NCBI GenBank assembly: GCA_039881145.1
Contig: JAYKKI010000032.1
Span: forward strand, 12,391,501 to 12,455,500
Length of the DNA: 64,000 nt
From: Druceiella hillmani
Taxonomy: Eukaryota; Arthropoda; Insecta; Lepidoptera; Hepialidae
Reading direction: 5' to 3'
Made by a program: the position numbers and the translations under genes. Of the stretch, positions 22,418 through 34,348 are shown one piece after another. Each line of letters begins with the position of its first letter. The stretch's first letter is position 1. Below the pieces are notes generated by a model. The model did no database searches. It was not told the origin of the DNA and was given only the letters and a program-made list of their open reading frames with translations.

Positions 22418-23274
22418 AATATGGTGGATAGAAAAATTTAATTTATTTACTATTTATTGAAATTTAAATTTAATGGCTTTTATACATAGGTACATTTGCA
22501 ATGCATATTTATAACTAGAATTAACTTTATTCAGAAGGAGAAGAGTAAATCCAGTGGTGTAGTATAGATGACGTTCATACCATCATTCATATCATTTATC
22601 GAACGAATACCACAATATTACCCTTATTTCATATTTTTAATTTAAAAATGATCTAGCGGCACAAGACATTTATAACTTTAAAGACACTATTCTTACTTTC
22701 CACCAGGTTGTCTCAGGACCCCTACTGGAATCCATAACTTTAAATACAGTGAGAGCGAGAGAAAAGTAAGTTTTAAAATATTGAGCGCAATAATAAATGT
22801 TTCTTAAAAATCAATGCGACTTTCGCCATTAAAATGTTAAGTAAATATTTGCTATTACGTATTCCATCCTCTGTGCGTTGCTTTTCAGTTCTATGTAAGT
22901 ACGTAACTGTAGCAGTTGGAAAGTGTTTTAACACTGTTTTTTTGTTTTGCAACACTAGCCCGTAAATAAGTAGTAGAAAATAACGTGGTAAAATTATATT
23001 ACTATAACAGAAATAAGTGCAGAAAACAATAGCCCGCTACGTTGTTTTGCGGCATCATGTCCTTTATTGATTTAAATGTTTTCGTTTAATTTCTAGGCAC
23101 AGAGCACAATTATCTTATGTGCAAAATCTTTTGTGAAAGGAACAAACAGAAATACGATGAAGTTTTTTTTAAGTTATTTGAGTATTTTATATCAAAATTT
23201 GTCATTTTCTTTAGTTCCTTTCCTCTTTCTTTTAAAAAATATACATTTTGCAAAATTAAAATTATAATTTGGAG

Positions 23275-23450
23275 TTGTCTTTTTCCATCTTATGTCCGTC
23301 GTATATACGTCACACAGCCTATGACACTCATATGGTTAGAACGAACCGACAACCTCATTTACCACAATCGGTGCAGCAGTTTGAAGCTAGCAGCTGAGCA
23401 GTCAAGTACATAGATACATATGTAGATACAAAATAGATTACACGCCCTCT
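23275..23450 (+). repeat. LINE 3' tail-like dispersed repeat
   Basis: Reads ATCTTATGTCCGTCGTATA, then CACTCATATGGTTAGAACGA, then AATCGGTGCAGCAGTTTGAA. The 'ATCGGTxCAGCxGTTT' wording is typical of 3' ends of arthropod non-LTR elements. No coding part adjoins. Confidence 0.4.
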
Positions 23451-25309
23451 TGCTTCACCCTAGCTGAGTAATAAAAACGTGCTACATGCGTAACAAACAC
23501 TCTAGAAATACTTCGAATAAGATTTTAATGTAAGAGATTAGGGTTACACAATATTTTAAACTGTTACAGTGGAATACATTAATTTCTATAACCCAGTTAA
23601 TGTGTACAATTTATAATTGCGTTATCTTTATGAACCTATTTTTAGTCCTTAGTTCTACGTAAACATGTGGACTCGTCATTTTGATACCCAGAATTTACAA
23701 TATTCGCTGTCTTTAAAACCAACAGAGTTAGATAATGGGGGTTATTTTTCTACAGAGGATTATAGAATACGAAACCCATTTTCAACAATTCGCCTAGCCC
23801 GAGAATGTCTATAATTGAAAATTGTCTTACAGTGTGTAAAATTACTTCGGGGATACGGTTTTAAAATATATTTACTCATTGCAAATACACTGTTTCCCAC
23901 AAAGCCATATGAATCGATGGTATTTGTTCTCGAGAAATTTTATGGTGGTGGTACGAACAGTTAATTGGATGTCGGCTTGTCATAAAATCTTGAATGTTTA
24001 AATTCTCCACCGTCGGTAACACTGTCATTTGTGTCTACATTTATGTACACAAACTCATAATTGGCACTGACTACTCCAAGCACTATGTTGAAAGTTTCCT
24101 TGTAATTATAATATCAAAATGCAGTATATGGTTATTTCAGTCGTAATATCCTTATCATCAATAGCATACAAGCAATGATAAAGTTGTCTTTTTCTTTCAA
24201 ATAATCATCTTGTGTTGTAGGAACCTGAAAGGAAAATGACAAAAGACTCAATCAAATATCAACAAATCAGCTCCTTCAAAAGCAAGACTTAACCGTTGCT
24301 GCAAAGGGTTTGCTTCACGATTATGGTGAGGAAAATTTGGCGGGTACTTATGAACGCTCTGTCGGCCTCTCAACTTAAAGAGCTTGCAAAATTGCAATAT
24401 TGCAGGCTTTCATTTCCTGATGTAATATATTTGAAAACCGCAATACTGTTCTTCGCAGTTAGAGCTACAGCACTGGATCGATGTTTCATTCACTAAACAG
24501 TTTTCTTATATCGATGTCGTGCCCGTGATTTCTCATCGACTTGACTGTTTTGTCGATGGGGCAGTTGTTTTTCTGTCTTGGACAAAAATATAAGTATGTA
24601 CAATAAAAAAATACCAGTCCACTTAGCCATAGTAAAGAAAAAGATATGGCAGAGGAAACTATTCGAAGGCAGTTTTAAGTTTATCCCATTTATGGTGACA
24701 GACTTATTTCGGGACAGTTTCATACTCGGCATCATAAACTAACCATGTTTCCGGATTAGTTTTTTTTATTGTTGTCGATTCAATTTTTTCCCAAACAAAA
24801 ATTTAAAAATGATTATGCATTTTTCTCTCATTTGTGGATTAATATCATCCCAATAGGAAAATAGTTCTAAACAAATTTCTCCTCGTATATTTTTCTCGAA
24901 ATTTGAATAGGGTCGCAATGCTATGACGGGATGTAATGCAACCTAATCTTTGACAATTTTTTACCAATTCAGCAAGCAACGGTCGACTAAACAGTCGATC
25001 GTGTGTGCACTATTATACACATTAATGCAGTATTTTCTCCCGTCGTACGATAGTTGGTTGACAATTTTGTCGATGAAAAATTTTGTTAATAAGATTCCTG
25101 TGTTAATAAGAGACCGATTAGTCGGTTCTAAGTGCACTCGTATTGAATCCAATACTTTTTCAACATCTACAAAACTGTTGAACAACTAATAGCTGATTGT
25201 GTGCTGAAACCCTGACAGCGTTTTATCATCAGAATACCAGTTTTAGTGATAAGAAGTTTAACTAAATTTAATAAATCCTAAGTTGTATGTATATTTGAAA
25301 ATCTTTGTC

Positions 25310-25378
25310 ATCAAGAGATTTGATCCTCTTCATATGATGTGAGGATGTTGATGAGGATCAAGAGATTTGATCCTCATC
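25310..25378. repeat. Direct repeat overlapping a 12-bp hairpin
   Basis: ATCAAGAGATTTGATCCTC occurs at 25310 and 25357. The second copy sits in a perfect palindrome with arms 25350-25361 and 25367-25378 and loop GAGAT. Confidence 0.8.
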
Positions 25379-25789
25379 ACCGCCCTCTTTTAAAAATAAT
25401 TTTGATAATTTCTTTCTTTTCTTTCTTACTTTTGTGGTGGCATTAACGTTGCCTAACCTGGTGGCATAACTATTGCTATTTTTTCTTTGATAGAAACGTT
25501 GTACTGCACTACTGTACTGTACAACTCAGCACAGCAAACGGTTGTTCGTTGCTGCATGGTTGTGACAAACGAATTTGGTCCACGGATTTAATCCGCCGAA
25601 CCAAATTAGATCATCTCAATAAACCCAAATTTTTGTAATTGCTTTGGTCTAAGTTTTTGTTGTGAACTTTTATATTTAAATACCATCTTTTTCGGGTGAA
25701 GGTGTATTTGTCGAAAGTAGTCGTGATTTTTTTATTTTGGATTTCCATTTCTTTAAATTATTTAATTCATTTGTTTTTTATTTGGTCAC

Positions 25790-26262
25790 TCTATTCTAGA
25801 AATATCTTCTTTATAATTGTAGGAGATTTTGGTAAATCATAGCCTGACTCTTTAAACAGTTATCGTTGGTCTTTAGAAGCACAAAATTTGTTAAACAGAA
25901 TTCCATCTAGTGGTGCTATTCTGTTCACACGAGCCTCTGTAGACACTTGAATAGTAATCTGTGAGTTAATTGTTCTTTGTTGGAGGTTCATTCCTAGTGT
26001 TTCCAACTTGATCCTGAGCATTTTTAGCAATAGTGGAATACTGGCACTTTCGAAGTATCGCTCTGACATTTCAAAAATATGTTTAGGCACCAATATACTA
26101 CCAGAACTTTTAATGCTTTTTTGCAATGTTTGCATTGAATACTTTGTCCATTATCTTCTCTCAAGAATTGTTCCCAAAATTTTGCGCGTTTTTTTAAAAA
26201 CTCCTCGACTACTGTTTTCTTTGTTGATGATACGAAAAAATAATTAAATAAGAGTTAGGTTC
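25790..26262 (-). pseudogene. hAT-type transposase N-terminal relic (BED zinc finger)
   Basis: Minus-strand frames give VEEFLKKRAKFWEQF, then GQSIQCKHCKKALK (first half of a BED-type finger). A frameshift follows, then SSGSILVPKHIFE (second half), LDGILFNKFCASKDQR, a stop, LFKESGYDLPKSPTIIKKIF. This order (BED finger, then a helical block before the catalytic region) is that of hAT transposases. The Cys pair of the finger is intact but the domain is split by the shift. No DDE catalytic domain or C-terminal dimerisation domain follows. It is a 5' fragment only. Confidence 0.7.
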
Positions 26263-26734
26263 ATTGGAAGCTTAAAAAGATTACATTGATTATATTGAAA
26301 TAACACATATGTTAATTATTAAATTACATTTAATTTAATGCTTTTATTAATAAAGCAATACTTTGTTTTATCAAAACCGATCTTATAATATTGCAACATT
26401 TACAACATTCTCAAAAATTACTTAATTCAAAGGTATAACAATTTATATTCTCTTTATTTTATCACTACACTCAAACCAATGTACTTTCTATAGGTATAAA
26501 TTGAATGATTCGTTTGGTTGGTAGTTACAAATTTGCCGCACATAGTAAACAAGTTAGTAGGTAAACAAAAAAAGTTTAAATACTTAAATGGCTGTATTAT
26601 GTAAGTATAATTTATGAAATAAACTAAGAATCGAACGTGTAGTCCATCGATTTATAATTTCGCGATAATGGCCAATTTTCTTTTAATTTTGAAAGCAGTA
26701 CTCACGAACTTTCAACACTGCATCGCAAATTTCG
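26263..26734. other. AT-rich noncoding DNA
   Basis: Nothing recognised. Confidence 0.55.
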
Positions 26735-26736
26735 GG

Positions 26737-26803
26737 GTTTGCATTAAGTTAGGTCATATTATCACCACGGGGGTTGCATTAAGTTAGGTCATATTATGGC
26801 TAT
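26737..26803. repeat. Short tandem direct repeat
   Basis: TTGCATTAAGTTAGGTCATA occurs twice (about 26740 and 26774), about 34 bp apart. Confidence 0.8.
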
Positions 26804-26931
26804 ACTTAACACTGTCGTTTATTTGAAAGCATTAATTCTGGTGAAAATTTGCCTTATCGTGTGTGAACTATATAAGTATATATAAATCACGGGGAATATA
26901 TAAGTATATATAAGCACTGTATGTACTAACA

Positions 26932-27021
26932 GTTGCATTGCTGTAATCCCCCGCGATTTATATCGGGGAATTACAGCAATGCAACTTTTGCATTGCTGTA
27001 ATTCCCCGATATAAATCACGG
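26932..27021. repeat. Three-armed palindrome
   Basis: 26951-26984 and 26988-27021 are 34-bp inverted copies with one difference and a 3-nt spacer. An additional arm at 26932-26952 (GTTGCATTGCTGTAAT) pairs with 26964-26985. Either of two mutually exclusive hairpins can form. Related TATAAATCACGGGGAA lies just upstream at about 26880. Confidence 0.85.
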
Positions 27022-28869
27022 AGATTGAAAATAGCTGATTTTCAAAGATGTTACATTACATTACAACCATTGATATGATATTCTACGCGTTTAAGCATAT
27101 CATTTAATGTAAATCGGTAATCGATTCATATATATTTTTTTAAGTTAAGATACATACTTTTCTAATTACGAAATTTTAGTTTTGAGAAACGGATTTACAA
27201 AAAGTTGAAAATCAGTCCATAAATACGTAGTTGTGAAATTACGTAATTACGGAATGAGAGCCCTAGTATGTATAGATCTCTCTTCTCTATCTTAGGGTAT
27301 CCTTCTTGTTGGCACACAACTTTGCCTTTCCGATCTCGAGCTTCTTATGGATTATTTTAAATTTTAATAGAATGTAACTTTTGAAGCCATCTTATTATGT
27401 AACATTTTATAAAATCAATTTTAATAACGATTATTAATTGTTGGTAATCTGTTTTCGAGCGTCATTTTAAAAACTTTCATAATAAATTTTTTAAGTAAAT
27501 TTTATTTCAATATCCCGTAAAAAACTCTTTTTTTACTTGCTCAAAAGTCTATGAATCAAATTTTTTTCAGTTATTAAATTCGGAATCATCTAGTCGCCTG
27601 ATGTCCCATCAACTAACGTATCTTCCTCATTTTCAGATTCAGACTTTCTATACGATACATCACTTTCCTTTGAAATCTTTGAGTCTGAAATCGTTGAGTA
27701 GATAAGACAGGTAACTAACTCTTCGTATTTTGAGGTTGAGTTAGTTGAGTAGTCGATGTCTTTTTTTGGGCTTTACAGTTGGGTTTTACTGTTTTAGTTT
27801 CCGTTTTACTGACTGTATCTTCTAGTTGAGTATATTTATTTTTCCTCTTGTCTTGGCCCACACTTTTCTTCTATTGCATTTTTTAAAGTGTATTTGATAA
27901 TATTTTAGTAGACGTTTTCTTTCGTCCTCTCTTTGACGTTTTTTAATAACCTTTGATTTGTTGAGAAGCACTGAATGTGGACGAAAAAGAAACATTTGTC
28001 TATATAATTTCTTTGTATAGTAATCATAAGGTTAATAAACAATTTACGCTATGATCGCATATTTTTGGTTTGTTAATAGCAAATTGATAGAAGCACTTAA
28101 AAATAACTGCCGTAAACGTTGCTTTAAAACTTTTGCCGTATCGCGAATTAATTTCCTTTCTAGATTTTTGTGAAAGGCTGACATCGGCCTTCCTTCATCA
28201 ATACAATTCCGTCAGCACCTTGCTCAGTTTTATAATATCTATTTAGGATTGGTCGTGTAAAAAAATAAATATGGGACACATAACCCTGGGTTAAGGTTGA
28301 CTGAGCCAGGATCAAATCTTCCTTATGAAAATGGATTAGATATCCCCGACCAGAGCAAGATTAGTATTCACAACTCAGGAAGGAATGTTTTGAATTTACT
28401 GTGTTATGAGTAGTCAAAGATTATTTTTAATAGGTATGCTTTACATTGAATGTATCGAGTTCTCATATTACATTTAAAAAATTGTAATAAATCCAATCCA
28501 TCATCTCTTAGACAAAATTTCTTTCGATACTGAAAAAAAGGCCAACCATTTCAAAGGTACTCAAGTTTGATTAACGTCGCCATGATGCACAGCGGGTCGG
28601 AAGGGTTCTATTAAGATTTCAATATTAAGGGTAATTAATATTATAGGGATTCAAAATATTAAAGAAATATTTGTTTAGGAAGTGATTTTTAAGTAGTTTA
28701 GTAAAATAACATTAGTTAAAGTTAAAGATAATAAATGCTCCTTTATTGAAAAGTGATTTCTTATAAAATTACTGTCGTTATTAATATCTGAGTAACAAGG
28801 TAATTAAAGTTCCAACAATTGCGCTGGTAAATAAATATTGATTCATTTTATACTCTATTAATGAAACCT
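27022..28869. other. Noncoding DNA with a possible acidic coding relic
   Basis: Around 27600-27700, minus strand, a frame reads SYRKSESENEEDTLVDGTSGD before a stop, and lysine-rich patches lie near 27840-27960. This could be an acidic end of a transposase, but nothing upstream confirms a family. Confidence 0.25.
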
Positions 28870-29020
28870 TAATGACAGTGATCAGTTACTACGTGTGATC
28901 AGTACTTAGTAACAGTGATACTTAGTGATAGTGATAGTGTACTCACTGATGATCAGTACAGATGTCAGTGATGGTCAGTACTTAGTGATAGTGATAGTGT
29001 ACTTAGTGATATTAAATACG
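28870..29020. repeat. Degenerate short tandem repeat (AGTGATA-like)
   Basis: Repeated GATCAGTACTTAGT and AGTGATAGTGATAGTGTACT words. AGTACTTAGTGATAGTGATA recurs in part with about 70-bp spacing, indicating local duplication. Confidence 0.75.
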
Positions 29021-29945
29021 AATGAATGTAATAATAGGTTTTCCTCAATAAAAATAATAATTTTTTTTTCCAATTACAGTTTCTTTTAATTTTTGAATCC
29101 ATATAGCAGGCAAGGCTCCGTGTAAGGAATAGGGCGTTCAAATCAAATAGATGAGGAACAATAATTAGAATATTAAGATTGGTCAAAACGTCTTATAAAT
29201 TTGATTTTTCATGTTCTATTCCGTAAATAAAAAAAACTTTGAAAACCGCAAAGTTTAGCGAAATATATCACCGAACATTTTTTACTTACACAACTATAAT
29301 ACATTGATTAGCTTAGTTGGCCATACAGTTTTATGAAACAAATATGTCCCCAATGTAGAAGTAAAGTTAGCGCGTATCGTAGGCCATCCATATTAAAAGT
29401 AAAAAAATGACAATAACTTTGTAAATTCACTGTTTCGTCGTATTCACTGTAAGACTCCAATAAGGATCAAGTGCCAGCTCTCTGATTGTAAGTTAATCAG
29501 CACATACTTTTTCTAAATAATGATAAAGTCATGTATATCTTAACTGTAATATTAATATTATAAATACAAATGTGTATTTACTTTATTACGAATTATAGAC
29601 AAATGTTAAGAATTGTGTTGAAAATTTACATATTGTTTTTATTTTTTAAGTTCATTTCCACTACAATTGGTGGTCACCCTAATCAAGGATCCTTTGAGCG
29701 GAAGTACAGTGCGTACAAAATAGGCGGGTGGCACAGTCAGAGGAGCAGCAAATAATATAGACATCGACCATCATAAAATAGAAGAAAACTTGTCCTTTTT
29801 TGAACAAAAATTTATATTTGTGCTCTATTTAAAACGAAACCTTTTATGTGGCTTGTAGTCTACTAATCAATTATATTACAATCAGATTGTTCACAAAATC
29901 AGAAAACAAGTGTGTAATGTATCAGGAAGGGTTACTAACGTAATA
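29021..29945. other. AT-rich noncoding DNA
   Basis: Nothing recognised. Short open frames only. Confidence 0.5.
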
Positions 29946-29949
29946 AAAT

Positions 29950-30347
29950 TTATATCACGTCACTGCCTAAACCTTTTGTGGAAATTACAATTCCATATTT
30001 GAAAATAATAAAGTTATATTTTTTTAAACCATTATTTTCTCTAAAAGGCAACAGTGTTGCCAGTATTGGTATAAGATTTTCAGCTTTCTTACATGATGAA
30101 TTCAGTTTCCTCTTTATCGGTTCATGCCATTTCTGTTTGTTTTCTGTAGGTGTCTTTTTGATAAGCCATTCAAAATGCTCTTTAAATATTAAAATAGCAT
30201 AACATACATAAGCTACATGCTTACATACTGCCTTTAGCCCTTTACAAGCAGTAAACTCGCACATGGACTGAACAATTCTTCCATTTGATTCTATGGAAAT
30301 ACTCGTGAAATATGATAAAGCTTTTGTGTTTTCAGAATGCACTTTTC
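29950..30347 (-). pseudogene. SWIM-type zinc-finger protein fragment
   Basis: A 130-codon open frame. Residues near 27-48 read CEFTACKGLKAVCKHVAYVCYA, close to the SWIM finger CxCx(n)CxH, with the second Cys of the CxC pair replaced by Phe. It is followed by KWHEPIKRKLNSSCKKAENLIP. SWIM fingers bind DNA or proteins and occur in several insect transposon-derived families. TTTTTTATAG directly before AGAAAAGTGCATTC (exon edge near 30347) could be a splice acceptor. Neither partner exons nor a nuclease or transposase domain are visible. It may be an exon of an unseen gene or a transposon relic; the damaged Cys favours a relic. Confidence 0.45.
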
Positions 30348-31678
30348 TCTATAAAAAATAAAATTATTTTGGGTACTTGTCACTAAAGCCACTAAATATT
30401 CATTAATCACCATGTTATAGCCTTTTCTATAAATTGCAGCACGCTCAGTAATTCCAACATTGTCTTTGTAAAACTCTCAAAAGTAGGTGTAAATATTCAC
30501 TATATGCAAGTCAAGCGATACACTTTTCGACGTAACACTACTGTATAGGAGTACTGATAGTAGCTTTCTGGAGGCTATTCAGCTGTATACATGAAATCAT
30601 CTTGTGGTATTTCATCATGTATGTTTCCAACAAAATTATTATTTCTATCATAACCTTGAAACCTGCGTACAGAAAAACATGGCTCAAAACTCGATAAAGA
30701 ATGCATACTTTTGATAAATAAAAACGTTGTAGTAAACCCAGAGGCACTAACTTCTGAATTAGCTGTTCTTTATGCACCTTTTTTTCTTAACTCTTCCTTT
30801 AGAGCACTAACATTCATTGACTCGTACTGCACGTCTCTTATAATTACTCAGAATTGGAATAGTTTTCATAAAAATCTATCGGTTATTAAAAATCCGCCCT
30901 AAAAAGCAAACAAACAGTGAATATTCATTGACATTTAGACCTTACTCTACACTAGCGCCTCTAGCGCCGAATTCAAGTGCGATAATAAGGGGTTATTGAA
31001 GGAAATTTTGCAGCATGGTTTGTCAAATGATCTAATCCCGGCATTTCCTTATACGGCAATAGGATTAAAATAATTATTTATATACATAACCGGCATCAGA
31101 TGCATTGGGAAAAGCTTAATTCCTTAGAACAAAAAAATTGCTTAAAACTAACTGTGCTGGAAAACAGGCAGTAGTTAAAGCCCATACTGGAACTGTTACT
31201 GGATTGAAGGATTCGAAGTTCACCAGATCTGTTGCTGTTCACTATGAAGTCTGGAGAAAACAAGGTGGGTCGATTACCAATGAATATTCTTCATCTGTTA
31301 TAAGACAATTCTTTATTATTTAAAATACTGTTTACAAAGCTGAATATCACTGTTGAAGTATCGATTGCTAAAACTGTGTACTCAAATGAGCTGTCTTAAC
31401 TGCGAACTGAACTGGAAGTCAAATGAATTGCTGAACTGGAACTGAACTGCTGTTTGCAATGTCGTGACGTCTTTTATGTGCCATCTTTTATGTACCTATT
31501 CTAGTGATTGGACGTGAAACTTTAAATAACTTAAACACAAGTAAATTAATTACCGGTTTCGCTGGTCAAAAGTAATGAAAATGTCTAGATGCACGCACGC
31601 ATACACACATACACACACACACACACTCACACACACACAGGGCCTCGGGTGCATCTCCACAAACGGTGATCCTTTTTT
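30348..31678. other. Noncoding DNA with a CA microsatellite
   Basis: Contains a (CA)n tract at about 31601-31640. No gene recognised; the 61-codon frame at 31138-31323 is unassigned. Confidence 0.5.
31601..31640. repeat. (CA)n microsatellite
   Basis: CACA repeats with single T interruptions. Confidence 0.9.
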
Positions 31679-32425
31679 TCAGTTCGTTTTGGTATATCGA
31701 ACAGTAGAATCAATTTTAAAACGGAATAAAGCAGTAACATATCTTAAATTTTATAAGTATAATCTAAGAAAATGCAAGTACTTTGATGGAATATTTAATT
31801 GTAGTAAGAAACAAATGAATATCCTAATACGTTTACTGGCGTCTTACCCTGCTAGCAGTGGATCCATGTATATTAATTCGTTTTGATATATCGATGAGCG
31901 GAATCACTTTAAAAACGGAATAAAGCAGTAACAAATCTTATTTTATAAAAGGAATCTAAGAGAATGCAATTACTTTGATGGAATATTTAGTTGAAATAAG
32001 AAACGATTGGATAACCCTATAAGTTTACTGGCGCCATAACCGGCTAGCGGTGGATCCCTGCATATTTAGTACGTTTTAATATATTGAAGAGTAAATCAGT
32101 TTTAAAACGGTATAAAGCAATAACATATTTTTAACGTTACAAACATAAATGATTAGAATGCAAGTACTTTGATGGAATATTTAGTTGAAATAAGAAACGA
32201 TTGGATAACCCTATAAGTTTATTGGCGCCATAACCGGCTAGCGGTGGATCCCTGCATATTTAGTACGTTTTAATATATTGAAGAGTAAATCAGTTTTAAC
32301 ACGGTATAAAGCAATAACATATTTTTAATGTTACAAACATAAATGATTAGAATGCAAGTACTTTGATGGAATATTTAGTTGGAATGTGAAGCGATCGGAT
32401 AACCTTATACGTTTACTGGCGCCAA
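31679..32425. repeat. Tandem array, about 193-bp unit, 4 copies
   Basis: The anchor GCAAGTACTTTGATGGAATA recurs at 31774, 31966 (one base different), 32160 and 32354, giving spacings of 192, 194 and 194. Units carry TTTACTGGCGCC and GCTAGCGGTGGATCC words. The second and third units are nearly identical and the outer ones diverge, as in arrays homogenised from the centre. Confidence 0.92.
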
Positions 32426-33181
32426 AGGTCAACCGTAATACAAATAACGAAAGATAACATTTAGTATTTTGCCCGATCTATATCTCGTTTTATACAATTG
32501 TCACTTATTTATTTTTAACTTGACGTGGTCATGTTAAAATGCGAATCACAAATATGAATGTTATATAACGAAAAGAATGTAATCCGTAAATCAGATTGGC
32601 CTTAAAGTTGTCTCACAGAATTAAACGTTTTGAAACGTCTTAAACATCTTAGTAGAAAATATATTTTGTCTATATGGATTTTAAACAAATACAAAATATA
32701 TTCAAATAAATTATATTATATTTTATTTAAACCAATATAATCTTCATTAGTTGATTCACTCAAGCTTCGCCCACCGTTCTGTATGAACAATGTGCTCTAA
32801 AAAATTATATATACTAAGAAGCAGATACGTAAAATATACCGTTAGCCTTTGTAAATGTTCCCTATTAACCCACATAGTCGTGTTGAATTGATATTTAATC
32901 ATTTCTAAATTATAATATTGCGGATGTTAAACTTTCAAGATTTCGTTCCGACTCATTAGTCATACAAATTGCAGTAAAATAAAACATATAGCAAAGCGCA
33001 TAATATACTGCTGTGTTCATTTAACACAGTTTGGTTGATTTACAGCATAGCTGTTCAGTGCTTCTCGATGACCTTGATGAACTTAATAATTTATTCGTTT
33101 TAAGCTTGCTGTGTTTATATTTTAACGGACTTTTAAGACATAAGTCTGAGGTGGCTTGTTCAATAATATTTTTTGCGAAAG
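32426..33181. other. AT-rich noncoding DNA
   Basis: No gene or repeat recognised. Confidence 0.5.
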
Positions 33182-34348
33182 TCAGCATAGATTTGTTTTC
33201 ATATTTTTAAAACATAGCTTTGTGTTTATGGCTAGTAGTCTTAACAGTGTTTCTTTATTTAAAATATGTTTGTTTTTGTTTGATTGTATTTGCATATAAC
33301 TGTGTTTTTAGAGGTATACAACTTTAAAATGAAACAAAACAGATAAAACTCATGATAATGGACATGGTGTTGACTTTATTGAAAAGGTAATTATATGCCA
33401 TTTGTGTTTAAATATGATTCCAGATAAATGGCTGGTTCGAATGAATCGCAGTCTGGAACTTCAATTCTCAACCACTTTTTCGAACAATAACTTGTTTAAC
33501 AATGAGGCTCATTTTTGGAACGACTACGTCAATAAGCAAAATTGCCAGATCTGAAGGGAAAGAAATTTATATGCCATTATTGAGACGCAGTTACACTCAC
33601 AAAAAGTCACTGTTTGATGTGTTTTATCGACTGGGGGAATTATTGACCCATATTTCTTCAAAGATGATGCAGGCGAAAACATTACAGTCAATGGATTATT
33701 ACTGACTTTTTCGTTCTCCGGTTAAATTTTGAAGAGCTGGAAGAGCTGGATTTAAAGATTTAGCTTCAATACAACGGTGCAACGTGCCATACAGCAGGCG
33801 ACATAATCAATTTATTGCAGTAGACATTTGATGAGCGCATAATTTTGCGTAGTGCTCTTGTGAATTGGCCTCCACGATCGTGTGATATCACACTATGGAT
33901 AATTTTTTGTGGGGTATGTCTTTATCATTATAAACCACCGACATTGGACCACTTGGATGACAATATTTATAGCGTTACTGCCAAAATACACTGCGTTATT
34001 GTTAAACTACTCAAAATGTGGTGTTAAACTACTCAAAAATGTGGTTGAAAATCAGACTTCCAGATTGCGCTTCATTCGAGCCAGCCGCGGCAACCATACG
34101 TATCCATCATATTTAAACACAAACGGCATAAAATTACCTTTTCAATAAAGCCAATACCGTGGCCATTAACATAAGTTTTATCTGTTTTGCTTCATTTTAA
34201 AGTTGTATACCTCTAAAAACACCGTTATATGCAAATACAATCAAAGAAAAACATATTTGAAATAAAGAAACACTTTTAAAATTACTAGTCATAAACATAA
34301 AACTGTGTTTTAAAAACACCGCGAAATATGAAAACCAATCTATGCTGA
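33182..34348. mobile_element. Fold-back mariner-like element with ~240-bp inverted arms
   Basis: The left arm 33182-33418 and right arm 34106-34348 are inverted copies (words such as AGAGGTATACAACTTTAAAATG and TTGAAAAGGTAATT). The right arm contains the last codons of the transposase plus the 3' UTR, so the left arm is an inverted duplicate of the 3' end in place of the normal 5' end. A third partial copy (TTTTAAAGTTGCACACCTCTAAAAA, about 34369) follows the right arm. Confidence 0.85.
33430..34150 (+). pseudogene. Tc1/mariner transposase relic (DDE_3 domain)
   Basis: Plus-strand frames spell NEAHFWNDYVNKQNCQI, AIIETQLHSQKVTV, GGIIDPYFFKDDAGENITVNG, QYNGATCHTA, VNWPPRSCDITLW, TLDHLDDNIYSVTAKI, VVENQTSRLRFIRASRG. 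This is the block order of a widespread arthropod mariner-like transposase. The catalytic Asp of the QDGATCH block is Asn (QYNGATCH), the Trp of the WC block has become a stop, and several frame changes occur. The N-terminal helix-turn-helix part is absent. Inactive. Confidence 0.88.

Larger units (their letters stand above)
22418..25744. other. Intergenic DNA upstream of the oxidase gene
   Basis: No gene supported. Holds a LINE-tail-like repeat (23275-23450) and a small hairpin (25350-25378). CACTCTAGAAATACTTCG near 23499 and CACTAGAAATACTTGA near 22175 resemble the piggyBac end at 14382 but have no paired ends. Frames at 24493-24735 (minus) and 24950-25189 are unrecognised. Confidence 0.5.

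Noticed and set aside
24493..24735. 80-codon minus-strand frame (MKLSRNKSVTINGINLKLPS...)
   Set aside because: Non-random in feel but I could not tie it to any family, and no neighbouring blocks support a gene.
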